Assembly (NCBI RefSeq): GCF_003852235.1
Contig: NZ_CP027732.1
Span: forward strand, 4,340,001-4,404,000
Reading direction: 5' to 3'
DNA: 64,000 bases
DNA from: Pseudomonas sp. R4-35-07
Lineage (GTDB): Bacteria > Pseudomonadota > Gammaproteobacteria > Pseudomonadales > Pseudomonadaceae
How positions within the stretch are numbered: position 1 is the stretch's first letter; each line of letters starts with the position of its first letter. Of this stretch, positions 8,764 through 16,144 are shown piece after piece. The translations under genes were made by a program, and so were the position numbers. Below the pieces are notes generated by a model, which saw nothing but the letters and a program-made list of their open reading frames with translations, was not told where the DNA came from and searched no databases.

Positions 8764-8859
8764 AAAATGTGGGAGGGGGCTTGCTCCCGATGGCGGTGCT
8801 TCAGAAGCAAATGTGCTGAATGGCACACCGCTATCGGGAGCAAGCCCCCTCCCACATTT
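8764..8859. repeat. REPIN (inverted REP pair)
   Basis: Same inverted REP pair as at 5650, with ends AAAATGTGGGAGG and CCTCCCACATTT. It separates araH from iclR and may act as a transcript-stabilising or transcript-ending structure between them. Confidence 0.9.
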
Positions 8860-8879
8860 AGTCCTCATCCGACTTTTGA

Positions 8880-9845
8880 TCAGCGTTGCTTCATGCGGTC
8901 GATGATCACCGCCAGCAGCAGAATCGAACCCCGAATCACGTACTGGTAAAACGTGTCGATGTTTTTCAGGTTCATCGCGTTCTCGATGATCGCCAGAATC
9001 AACACCCCGGCAATCACATGGCGGATCATGCCAATACCGCCGCTCAGCGACACCCCGCCCAGCACGCACGCCGATATCACCGTCAGCTCGAAACCCTGGC
9101 CGATCATCGGCTGGCCCGAGGTCATGCGCGAGGCCAGGATCACCCCGGCCAGTGCGCCGATCAGACCGTGCACGGCAAAAATGATGATCTTGGTACGGTC
9201 AACGTTGACCCCAGCCAGCAGCGCCGCTTCCTGGTTGCCGCCAATCGCCATGGTGTTGCGCCCATAGGTGGTGTAGTTGAGCAGCCAGCCAAAGAACACA
9301 AAGCACAACACGGTAATGATGATCGGCACCGGCACGCCCATCAGTTGGCCGTTGCCGAACACAAAAAAGCGCTCGTCCATCACCCCCACCGCCTTGCCGT
9401 TGGAGAAGATGTAGGCCAGGCCGCGCACAATCTGCATGGTCGCCAGGGTGGTGATCAGCGCGTTGATCCGCAGCTTGGCGATGACGATGCCGTTGATCAG
9501 CCCTACCAGTAAACCCATGGCCAGGGCCGCCGACACGCCGAGCACTACGCTGTCGGTATCTCGAATCACGATCCCCGCCACCACCCCGGCGCAGGCAATC
9601 ACCGAGCCCACCGACAAGTCGAAGTGCCCCGAGGCCAGGCAGAACAGCATGGTGCACGCGGCGATGCCCACGGTCGAAATCGCCAGGCCCAGCCCGCGCA
9701 TGTTCAGCGGCGACAGGAAGTTGTCGATAAACAGCGCGCTGAGCACGAAAATGCCCAGCGCCGCCAATAGCATCACCCAGTCATCCAGGAATTTGCGCTG
9801 GTTGAAACCCGGCCAGAAGCCCTTTGCAGTTTTTACCTCAGACAT
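8880..9845 (-). CDS. araH: L-arabinose ABC transporter permease AraH
   Basis: 321 residues from MSEVKTAKG; the frame runs 22 codons further upstream but that part overlaps araG and lacks homology. It is a BPD_transp_2 permease with about 8-10 hydrophobic segments and the family loop GGNQEAALLAGVNVDRTK (EAA-like). Related to E. coli AraH and other pentose/hexose CUT2 permeases. It is last in the SDR-araF-araG-araH unit and starts 19 bp after araG. The arabinose assignment rests on the partner AraF. Confidence 0.9.
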   Translation of the reverse strand: MSEVKTAKGFWPGFNQRKFLDDWVMLLAALGIFVLSALFIDNFLSPLNMRGLGLAISTVGIAACTMLFCLASGHFDLSVGSVIACAGVVAGIVIRDTDSVVLGVSAALAMGLLVGLINGIVIAKLRINALITTLATMQIVRGLAYIFSNGKAVGVMDERFFVFGNGQLMGVPVPIIITVLCFVFFGWLLNYTTYGRNTMAIGGNQEAALLAGVNVDRTKIIIFAVHGLIGALAGVILASRMTSGQPMIGQGFELTVISACVLGGVSLSGGIGMIRHVIAGVLILAIIENAMNLKNIDTFYQYVIRGSILLLAVIIDRMKQR

Positions 9846-9864
9846 ACCCGTACCCTCGAATTCT

Positions 9865-11364
9865 TCAAGCCCGCGTACGCGGGAGTGCCAGTTGCAACAG
9901 CCGTGCTTCATCCGCCTGTTCGCGGGGTAGCTCGCCGGTGAGGGTGCCTTCGCTCATCACCAGGATGCGGTCGGAGATGCCCATGACTTCCATCAGGTCG
10001 CTGGACACCACGATCACCGCAATGCCCTGCGCCGCGAGGTTGTGAATGATCTGATAGATCTCCGACTTGGCGCCGATGTCGATACCGCGAGTGGGCTCGT
10101 CCAGCAGCAGCACTTTCATCGGCATCGACAACCAGCGGCCGAGAATGGCCTTTTGTTGGTTGCCGCCGGACAGGTACATGATCTTCTGCTCGGCGTTCGG
10201 CGTTTTCACCCTGAGCGCCTTGATCTGCGTGTCGGCGTTGCCCTTTTCCCAGTGATCGCGCAACAGCCAGCCAAATGCCGCGTGGGCGCCACGGGCACTG
10301 ATGTTGATGTTCTCGGCGACACTGGCCAGCGGAATGATGCCCTCCTTTTTGCGGTCCTCAGGGCACAGCAGTACACCACCGGCGATGGCATCGCGCGGGG
10401 AGCGCAGGCGCAGGTTTTCTCCGCAGAGTTCCAGCTGCCCCGCCGTCTTGCGTTCAAGGCCGCTGAGCAGGCGCAGCAGTTCGGTACGCCCTGCGCCGAC
10501 CAAGCCAAACAGGCCGAGAATCTCGCCCTTGTGCACCTGGAAACTCACCGGTTCACGCAAGCCCGGCCCGAGCAGGCCGTCGACCTTGAGCGCAACGTCG
10601 CCCTGCTGCCGTGGCCGGTAGTCGTAGATGTCCTGGATATCGCGGCCGACCATGCAGGTCACCAACTGGTCGTGGGTCAATGTGCCCATGTCGTCGAAGG
10701 TGCGCACAAAGCGGCCATCCTTGAATACCGTCACCGCGTCGCAGATGCGGAACACTTCTTCCATGCGATGCGACACGTACAGCACCACTTTACCTTCATC
10801 GCGCAGGCGCGTGATGATCGCCATCAACCGATCGATTTCGCGGGCAGACAAACTGCTGGTCGGCTCGTCGAAGGCGATCACATGGGCGCCACGGGACAGC
10901 GCCTTGGCGATTTCCACCAGTTGGCGCTGGCCCAGGGACAGGCGACCCAGCTTCTCCTGGGGGTCGATTTCATCGGCCAGGCCCTTGAGACACGCCAGCG
11001 CCTGCTGACGCAGCAAACCACCGTTGACCACACCAAAGCGCGACGGCATATGCCCGAGGAAGAGGTTTTCGGCCACGGTCATTTCCGGCACCAGGTGCAG
11101 CTCCTGGTGGATCACCGCGACGCCGCTGGCAATGCTGTCGGCGGCGCTCTTGAACGCCATGGTCTGCTCGCCAATCTGCAGCGTGCCACTGCTGGGGATA
11201 TAGGCGCCGCCGAGGATCTTCAGCAGCGTCGACTTGCCCGCGCCGTTCTCGCCCATCAGCGCATGCACCGAGTGCGGCCGCGCTTCAAAGCTGATCTGCG
11301 CCAGGGCTTTCACACCGGGAAACTCCTTGCCGATGCCGTTGAAACGCAAGGCCGCGCCGGTCAT
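9865..11364 (-). CDS. araG: L-arabinose ABC transporter ATP-binding protein AraG
   Basis: 499 residues with two tandem ABC domains, as in CUT2 sugar importers. First domain: Walker A GENGAGKSTLLKILGG, signature LSLGQRQLVEIAKAL, Walker B VIAFDEPTSSL. Second domain: degenerate Walker A GLVGAGRTELLRLLSG, signature LSGGNQQKAILGRWL, Walker B LLLDEPTRGIDIG. It energises import through AraH. Its ATG overlaps the araF TGA (ATGA), showing translational coupling. Length equals the E. coli AraG family norm. Confidence 0.93.
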   Translation of the reverse strand: MTGAALRFNGIGKEFPGVKALAQISFEARPHSVHALMGENGAGKSTLLKILGGAYIPSSGTLQIGEQTMAFKSAADSIASGVAVIHQELHLVPEMTVAENLFLGHMPSRFGVVNGGLLRQQALACLKGLADEIDPQEKLGRLSLGQRQLVEIAKALSRGAHVIAFDEPTSSLSAREIDRLMAIITRLRDEGKVVLYVSHRMEEVFRICDAVTVFKDGRFVRTFDDMGTLTHDQLVTCMVGRDIQDIYDYRPRQQGDVALKVDGLLGPGLREPVSFQVHKGEILGLFGLVGAGRTELLRLLSGLERKTAGQLELCGENLRLRSPRDAIAGGVLLCPEDRKKEGIIPLASVAENINISARGAHAAFGWLLRDHWEKGNADTQIKALRVKTPNAEQKIMYLSGGNQQKAILGRWLSMPMKVLLLDEPTRGIDIGAKSEIYQIIHNLAAQGIAVIVVSSDLMEVMGISDRILVMSEGTLTGELPREQADEARLLQLALPRTRA

Positions 11365-12341
11365 TTCCAGAGGCCGATTTTGGTCAGTTCTTCCTGGAAG
11401 TTGGCGCGGGTGATCAAGGTCACTTCGTCCATGGCGGTGTATTTAGCCGGCTCCTTGCCGGTGGTGACCCACTCGTACATCGCCAACGCGGTGTTGTAGC
11501 CCTCGATATGCGGGCTGGGCAGCATCGAACCGAAGAAACCGCTGTCGGCTTTCTTCAATTCGCCGATGGCGTCGGTGCCATTGATGCCGATACCGATCAC
11601 GTTGGCGGCCTTGAAGCCGGCGCTTTCGGTAGCGCGTACGCCGCCCAGCACGGTGTTGTCGTTCATGCCGCCGATGATCAGGTTTTTCGCGCCGCTGGGC
11701 AGCTTGACCAGCGCCGAGTTGGTGGCGTCCATGCTGCCTGGCACGTCGAGGGTTTTCAGCGCGGCGGTCAGGATATGGTCCTTGGGAATGCCGGCTTCTT
11801 CCAGGGATTTGATCGAGCCGTCGGTGCGTTTCTTGCCGGTGTCGAGTTCGTTGAAGGTGTTGATCACCGCATAGGTGTCCTTCCAGTCCCAACCGCGTTT
11901 TTTCGCTTCGGCGGCCATGGCGGCGCCCTGCTTCTGGCCCACTTCGAAGGCGGCCATGCCCAGGTACGGCACGTCCTCCATGAAGTTGCCCTTGGCATCG
12001 ACGAAGCGGTCGTCCACGGCCATTACTTTCAAGCCGTTGATCTTGGCCTTGGCGACAATCGCCGGGCCCAGGGACACGTCCGGCGGGCAGATCACAAAGC
12101 CTTTAGCGCCGTTGGCGGCCAGGCTGTCGATGGCCGAAAGGGTTTTCTCACCGTCGGGCACGGCGATCTTGATCACAGTGAAACCGTGCTCCTTGCCGGC
12201 TTTTTCGGCGAAGGCCCATTCGGTCTGGAACCAAGGCTCTTCGGCCTGTTTGACCAGAAAACCGATCTTCACTTCCTCAGCGGATACGAACCCACTGAAC
12301 GCCATCGCAAGCGCCACAGCGCCGAGTGTTTTCTTGAACAT
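11361..12341 (-). CDS. araF: L-arabinose-binding periplasmic protein AraF
   Basis: 326 residues from ATG MFKKTLG, chosen because GAGGTGG lies 5-11 nt upstream; the frame has an extra ATG four codons earlier that overlaps this site. Residues 1-23 are a signal peptide. The mature start EVKIGFLVKQAEEPWFQTEW, the IAVPDGEKTLSAIDSLA segment, AVDDRFVDAKG and GIGINGTDAIGEL correspond closely to what I recall of E. coli AraF, so arabinose (or a close aldose such as galactose) is the likely ligand. It is coupled to araG by a 4-bp overlap. Confidence 0.92.
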   Translation of the reverse strand: MFKKTLGAVALAMAFSGFVSAEEVKIGFLVKQAEEPWFQTEWAFAEKAGKEHGFTVIKIAVPDGEKTLSAIDSLAANGAKGFVICPPDVSLGPAIVAKAKINGLKVMAVDDRFVDAKGNFMEDVPYLGMAAFEVGQKQGAAMAAEAKKRGWDWKDTYAVINTFNELDTGKKRTDGSIKSLEEAGIPKDHILTAALKTLDVPGSMDATNSALVKLPSGAKNLIIGGMNDNTVLGGVRATESAGFKAANVIGIGINGTDAIGELKKADSGFFGSMLPSPHIEGYNTALAMYEWVTTGKEPAKYTAMDEVTLITRANFQEELTKIGLWK

Positions 12342-12373
12342 GGACCACCTCATTGTTGTTATTGGAAAACGCT

Positions 12374-13195
12374 TTAGTCGTGGTACATCACCGACCGCCC
12401 GCCATCGATCATCAGGCAGGTGGCATTGATAAAGGGCGCCTCGTCGGTCGCCAGAAACAGCGCGGTCATCGCCACCTCGATGGGCTGGCCGATACGCTTG
12501 GGCGGGTGCAGGTCGAACGCACGCTGACGCTCCGCAGAGGGGTCAGGGAACCCGTTCCAGTAGTCGACGTTGAGCTGGGTTTCGATATAGCCCGGTGCAA
12601 TGGCATTCACGCGAATACCCTTGGGCGCGTATTCGATGCCCAGGGCGCGGGTAAGGCCGAGCAGGCCGTGCTTGGCGACAGGGTAAGGAAAGCAGCCGGG
12701 AATGATGTGGCTGGAATGGGTAGAAGCAATGTTGATGATGTTGCCGATGCCCTGCTCGATCATGTGCGGCAGCACCGAGCGGCAACCGTACCAGGCGCCG
12801 TCAAGGTCAATGGCAAAGCAGCGGCGCCAGTCTTCGTCGGTCATTTCCAGCGGGTCGCGAAACACATTGACCCCGGCGCAGTTGACCAGCACGTCCACAC
12901 GGCCGAAGCGCTCGATGGCCACATTGACCAGCGCCTGCCATTGCTCCGTGGAGGTGATATCGACGGCCTGCGCGACAATCTCGGCGCCACGCTCGCGCCA
13001 ATGGGCCGCGACTTTTTCGACTTTGTCCGCCTGGATATCCGCGATCACCAACCGCGCCTGCTGCGCCTGGAAGCAGGCGACGATTGCCTCGCCAATGCCT
13101 TGTGCGGCGCCGGTGATGATCACCACCTTGTGCTTGAGGCGCTCGCCGTAAGTCGGCTCGGGCACGGCGGGTAAGGACAACGGTTGTGCCTGCAT
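12374..13195 (-). CDS. SDR-family dehydrogenase, probable sugar 1-dehydrogenase of the arabinose operon
   Basis: 273 residues. Classical short-chain dehydrogenase: cofactor motif TGAAQGIGEA near residue 29, the NCAGVN strand motif, Ser in NIASTHSSHI and the catalytic YPVAK (Tyr-x-x-x-Lys). An AGGTG ribosome site is just upstream. It is the first gene of the unit followed by araF, araG and araH. In bacteria that use the non-phosphorylating arabinose route, an SDR or Gfo/Idh enzyme oxidises L-arabinose to the lactone, and this is the probable role here. The later enzymes of that route are not in the window. Substrate and cofactor are inferred. Confidence 0.8.
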   Translation of the reverse strand: MQAQPLSLPAVPEPTYGERLKHKVVIITGAAQGIGEAIVACFQAQQARLVIADIQADKVEKVAAHWRERGAEIVAQAVDITSTEQWQALVNVAIERFGRVDVLVNCAGVNVFRDPLEMTDEDWRRCFAIDLDGAWYGCRSVLPHMIEQGIGNIINIASTHSSHIIPGCFPYPVAKHGLLGLTRALGIEYAPKGIRVNAIAPGYIETQLNVDYWNGFPDPSAERQRAFDLHPPKRIGQPIEVAMTALFLATDEAPFINATCLMIDGGRSVMYHD

Positions 13196-13200
13196 CGCTT

Positions 13201-13216
13201 CACCTGTTTTATTTTT
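13201..13216 (-). promoter_or_regulatory. ribosome site with adjacent Crc/Hfq-type A-rich motif
   Basis: On the minus strand the leader reads AAAAATAAAACAGGTG directly before the SDR start. AAAAATAA fits the AAnAANAA catabolite-activity motif bound by Hfq/Crc in Pseudomonas, and it abuts the AGGTG ribosome site. This predicts translational catabolite repression of the arabinose operon. Confidence 0.45.
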
Positions 13217-13307
13217 GGCAGTGAGTGCTGATGCAGGCGACTATAAACCCAGACCTTGAAATATCTCAATATATAAATTTACGTCCCACAATGTGAGTAA
13301 ACACATT

Positions 13308-13333
13308 AAAAAGCCGGCCATGAATGGCCGGCT
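13308..13333 (-). terminator. Rho-independent terminator of the GNAT gene
   Basis: On the minus strand, stem AGCCGGCCA (13333-13325) with TGGCCGGCT (13320-13312), loop of 4, then a U-run to 13308. It follows the GNAT stop by 12 bp and insulates the sugar operon promoter. Confidence 0.85.
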
Positions 13334-13345
13334 CCGGGGCGCCTG

Positions 13346-13825
13346 TCAGCCTTGGGCGAAATCCCTTAGCGCATCGCCTTCCATGCGATAGCGCACCCAT
13401 TCTTCCTGGGGCTGCGCGCCAATGGATTTGTAAAAGGCAATCGCCGGCTCGTTCCAGTCCAGCACGCTCCATTCGAAGCGGCCACAGCCGTTGTCGCAGG
13501 CGATCTTGGCGAGGTGGCGCAGCAACTTCTTGCCCGCCCCGCCGCCGCGTTGTTCGGGGTTGATATAAAGGTCTTCCAGGTACAGACAGTTGCTGCCCAG
13601 CCAAGTGGAATAACTGAAAAAGAACACCGCAAAGCCAATCGGCAAGCCGTCGCGCAAGCAGATCAGGCCGTGGGCGGTGGCGCCCTCACTGAACAGGCTG
13701 CGCTCTATATCCACCACGCTGGCGATCACTTCGTGCCGGGCTTTTTCATACTCGGCCAGTTCCGTGATGAAGGTCAGAATCTGCGCAGCATCGCTGGGTA
13801 CGGCGGGGCGAATCTCGATGGTCAT
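13346..13825 (-). CDS. GNAT-family N-acetyltransferase (SSAT/thialysine-acetyltransferase-like)
   Basis: 159 residues from ATG MTIEIRPA, with an AAGGCG ribosome site; ten more in-frame codons upstream look non-coding. The acetyl-CoA binding motif is NPEQRGGGAGKKLLRHLA, preceded by LYLEDLYI, and followed by FEWSVLDWNEPAIAFYKSIGA. These features resemble the spermidine/thialysine acetyltransferase branch (SAT2-like) of GNAT proteins. The acceptor substrate cannot be told from sequence. It appears monocistronic, with its own terminator. Confidence 0.85.
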   Translation of the reverse strand: MTIEIRPAVPSDAAQILTFITELAEYEKARHEVIASVVDIERSLFSEGATAHGLICLRDGLPIGFAVFFFSYSTWLGSNCLYLEDLYINPEQRGGGAGKKLLRHLAKIACDNGCGRFEWSVLDWNEPAIAFYKSIGAQPQEEWVRYRMEGDALRDFAQG

Positions 13826-14016
13826 GGGTGCGCCTTGGGCAAGTTCAAAGCCCACATACTAAGACGCTTTGATGACCGATTGCAGCGCATTTTCCATGTA
13901 GTGGTTACACAAAATCTTACAGGTCACGCAAGACCGTTCGTCGCCATCAAGGCACAAACCGCAATTGGGGGCTGACCAATACAGGGTAAGGACATCAATC
14001 ATATGGAGACACCCTC

Positions 14017-14367
14017 ATGAAAAATTCCAAATTGGCCGCCCTCGCTCTCACTGGCCTGTTGTCTGCAGCGTCGCTGAGCGCTATTGCCGCGACTTCGTCC
14101 ACCGGCACGACGGACCCGGTCGGTTCCCCACCAAGCCCTGCCACCCAGGAATCCCAGGATTCCATGGGCACAGGCCTGGACACCAATGGCGGCGCGATCA
14201 TCGACAACACCAACGGCGCCGACCCTCGCACCCAGGGTCACGATACCCAGCGCCAGGCACCTGCCGCCGTCGGTAACGGCAAAATGGGCCCTTCGGTCAA
14301 CGAGCCGAAGATCAATAAAGGCGACGACTCGAATCTGCCGGGCGCACCGAAGCAACCAGCGCCTTGA
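14017..14367 (+). CDS. small secreted, low-complexity hypothetical protein
   Basis: 116 residues, with GGAG 8-11 nt before the ATG. Residues 1-24 are a clear signal peptide (KNSKLAALALTGLLSAASLSAIA, cleaved after an Ala). The mature part is rich in Gly, Asn, Asp, Pro, Thr and Ser, lacks hydrophobic clusters and is probably disordered. I recognise no domain. It is followed within 50 bp by two other small genes on the same strand, and may belong to a stress-inducible group. Function unknown. Confidence 0.7.
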   Translation: MKNSKLAALALTGLLSAASLSAIAATSSTGTTDPVGSPPSPATQESQDSMGTGLDTNGGAIIDNTNGADPRTQGHDTQRQAPAAVGNGKMGPSVNEPKINKGDDSNLPGAPKQPAP

Positions 14368-14418
14368 TGCATCCCTGGCACGATCAACACCCGATCATTT
14401 CCCAGTGAAGAGGTACAC

Positions 14419-14685
14419 ATGAACGTCGATACAAACCTTGAAAAAGAAGTCCTCACCCGGCTGCTGCATGCCCATCCGCAAGGCTTGGGCAAGGAGGTGC
14501 TGGACAACTACCGCGGCGAAAAAGAAGTCGCCAGTGTCTTGGCGCACTTGCAGGACCGCGGGCTGATCAGGGATGGGCATGTGACCACCGACGACAGCGG
14601 TGAATATTCGTTGAACCTGCCGATCAAGTTGACCGCGTCGGGTGTAGAAGAAGCGCGCAAGCTCGAAGAACCATCCGTTCAGTAG
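14419..14685 (+). CDS. small winged-helix-like hypothetical protein
   Basis: 88 residues starting at ATG with GAAGAGG upstream. The pattern of an N-terminal helical segment (LEKEVLTRLLHAHPQGLGKEV), a second helix EVASVLAHLQDRGLI and a beta-wing ending (DSGEYSLNLPIKLTASG) resembles a compact winged-helix fold, such as those reading DNA in small regulators. There is no effector domain. It is flanked by two other small genes. The fold is a guess from pattern; function unknown. Confidence 0.65.
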   Translation: MNVDTNLEKEVLTRLLHAHPQGLGKEVLDNYRGEKEVASVLAHLQDRGLIRDGHVTTDDSGEYSLNLPIKLTASGVEEARKLEEPSVQ

Positions 14686-14697
14686 TTCATTTCTGGT

Positions 14698-14719
14698 CTG
14701 GCCCCGCAGCTGGGGCCAG
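14698..14719 (+). other. hairpin directly upstream of a ribosome site
   Basis: CTGGCCCC (14698-14705) pairs with GGGGCCAG (14712-14719), loop GCAGCT. The AAGGAG ribosome site follows immediately (14720-14725). There is no U-run, so it is more likely a leader or 3'-stability structure than a terminator. Confidence 0.5.
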
Positions 14720-14733
14720 AAGGAGTTTTAGCG

Positions 14734-15111
14734 ATGCCTCGTGGAAGCAAAGCCAAATACACCACCGAACAGAAACGCAAGGCCGCTCATATCGAAGACA
14801 GTTATGAGCACAAGGGACTGTCCAAGGAAGAAGCCGAAGCCCGTGCCTGGGCCACCGTCAACAAGCAGTCTGGCGGCGGCGAAAAGGCTGGATCCGGCAA
14901 ACGCAAAGCACCGGCGAAGAAGGCCCAGGATCGCCAGGATTCGGCGAAGCGCGCAGCAGCTAGTCGCGAGGGACAGCCTCGCAGCAGTCGCGCCTCGCTG
15001 GGGACGCAAACCAAGGAAAGCCTGATGAAAGAAGCGCGGGCCAAGGATATTCCCGGGCGTTCGACCATGCGTAAGGATGAGTTGATCGAAGCGCTGAAAA
15101 AAGCCGGTTGA
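14734..15111 (+). CDS. basic Rho-N/SAP-like small protein
   Basis: 125 residues, strongly basic, with AAGGAG 9 bp upstream of the ATG. The N-terminal 45 residues (KYTTEQKRKAAHIEDSYE, then GLSKEEAEARAWATVNKQ) match a motif common in small 'plasmid stabilisation'-type proteins of Pseudomonas; the middle is a Lys/Ala/Ser/Gln-rich linker; the end (TKESLMKEARAKDIPGRS, then MRKDELIEALKKAG) is a Rho N-terminal/SAP-like helix-extended-loop-helix that can bind nucleic acid. Probably a nucleic-acid-binding accessory protein. It is the third of three small genes ahead of a REPIN. Confidence 0.75.
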   Translation: MPRGSKAKYTTEQKRKAAHIEDSYEHKGLSKEEAEARAWATVNKQSGGGEKAGSGKRKAPAKKAQDRQDSAKRAAASREGQPRSSRASLGTQTKESLMKEARAKDIPGRSTMRKDELIEALKKAG

Positions 15112-15121
15112 ATGCAGATTC

Positions 15122-15217
15122 AAATGTGGGAGGGGGCTTGCCCCCGATAGCGGTGTGTCAGCCAGTTCATCTATAACTGACCCACTGCTATCGGGAGCAA
15201 GCCCCCTCCCACATTTT
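15122..15217. repeat. REPIN (inverted REP pair)
   Basis: Left REP AAATGTGGGAGGGGGCTTGC and its reversed partner ending CCTCCCACATTT. It lies between convergent genes (small basic protein and PfkB kinase) and probably serves as their shared 3' boundary. Confidence 0.9.
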
Positions 15218-15226
15218 GATGTGTGT

Positions 15227-16144
15227 TTATTCAGAAACTAATGCATCAACCTCGGCGATGCCAGGGGAAGTTGCCGGCCCCCAGCGCGTCACCGCCAACG
15301 CCGCTGCCGCATTCGCTCGACGGGCCGCCTCAACCGGTTTCAAGCCCTTTGCCAACCCGGCAATGAACACCCCCGCATGCGCATCCCCCGCGCCATTGCT
15401 GTCCACCGCCTGCACCTTGAAACCCGGCACATGATTGATGTTACCCACCTGCCCGACCCAGCACCCATTCGGCCCATCGCGCACCACCAACAGCGTCTCA
15501 GCCGGCAGGTGTCGTCTCAACTCGGGCAACGCGGCGTCGATATCCATGGCCCCGGTGAATGCCAGGGCTTCAGGGCCGTTGCTGGTCCAGATATCGATAC
15601 GCGGCAACAACGCGCGCATCAAGGCCGAGTCCGGCGCCTTGACCAGCGGGCCCGGATCGAACACCACTATCACCTTGCGCGACAGCGCCAGCAACCAGTC
15701 GATCAGTGGCTGCGCCTTGCCTTTAAGCAGCAGGCTGTAACCACTGACATACACGTAATCGTCGGCACGCGGGACGATGCCGGCGAGGTCTTCGGCACTG
15801 AGTTCACCCTCAGCACCCAGATGGGAAATGAACGTGCGCTCCGTGGTGGCTTCGGTCAGGGCCACACACAGACCCGTGTCCTTGCCGCCGCTCGCCGGCA
15901 GTGCCATTTCGATCCCTTCGGCCTGCATCGCAGCGCGGGCCAGGTCACCAAACCGGCCGGTGCCATGCCGCCCCAGGTACACCACCGGCAGGCCATTGCG
16001 CCGCGCCGCAGCCATGACATTAAAGCCGCCACCGGCTTCGAAACGGGCAGAGCTGGCCAGCACGTCGCCACCGCTCGCCGGTAACCTATCCAGGGCCATG
16101 ACCAGGTCGACGATGACCTGCCCGGTGTGCAGCAATCTAGACAT
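15227..16144 (-). CDS. PfkB-family carbohydrate/nucleoside kinase (YegV-like)
   Basis: 305 residues. Ribokinase-fold kinase: N-terminal HTGQVIVDLVM strand, substrate loop FEAGGGFNVMAAARRNG with the GG-x-x-N pattern, and the C-terminal ATP/anion-hole motif DSNGAGDAHAG with the catalytic Asp. The closest family I can name is YegV, the E. coli kinase encoded with an ADP-ribosylglycohydrolase (YegU), a transporter (YegT) and a GntR regulator (YegW); the same four roles are present here. It overlaps the permease gene by 8 bp, being last in the operon. It probably phosphorylates a ribose or a nucleoside released by the hydrolase; the substrate is unproven. Confidence 0.85.
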   Translation of the reverse strand: MSRLLHTGQVIVDLVMALDRLPASGGDVLASSARFEAGGGFNVMAAARRNGLPVVYLGRHGTGRFGDLARAAMQAEGIEMALPASGGKDTGLCVALTEATTERTFISHLGAEGELSAEDLAGIVPRADDYVYVSGYSLLLKGKAQPLIDWLLALSRKVIVVFDPGPLVKAPDSALMRALLPRIDIWTSNGPEALAFTGAMDIDAALPELRRHLPAETLLVVRDGPNGCWVGQVGNINHVPGFKVQAVDSNGAGDAHAGVFIAGLAKGLKPVEAARRANAAAALAVTRWGPATSPGIAEVDALVSE

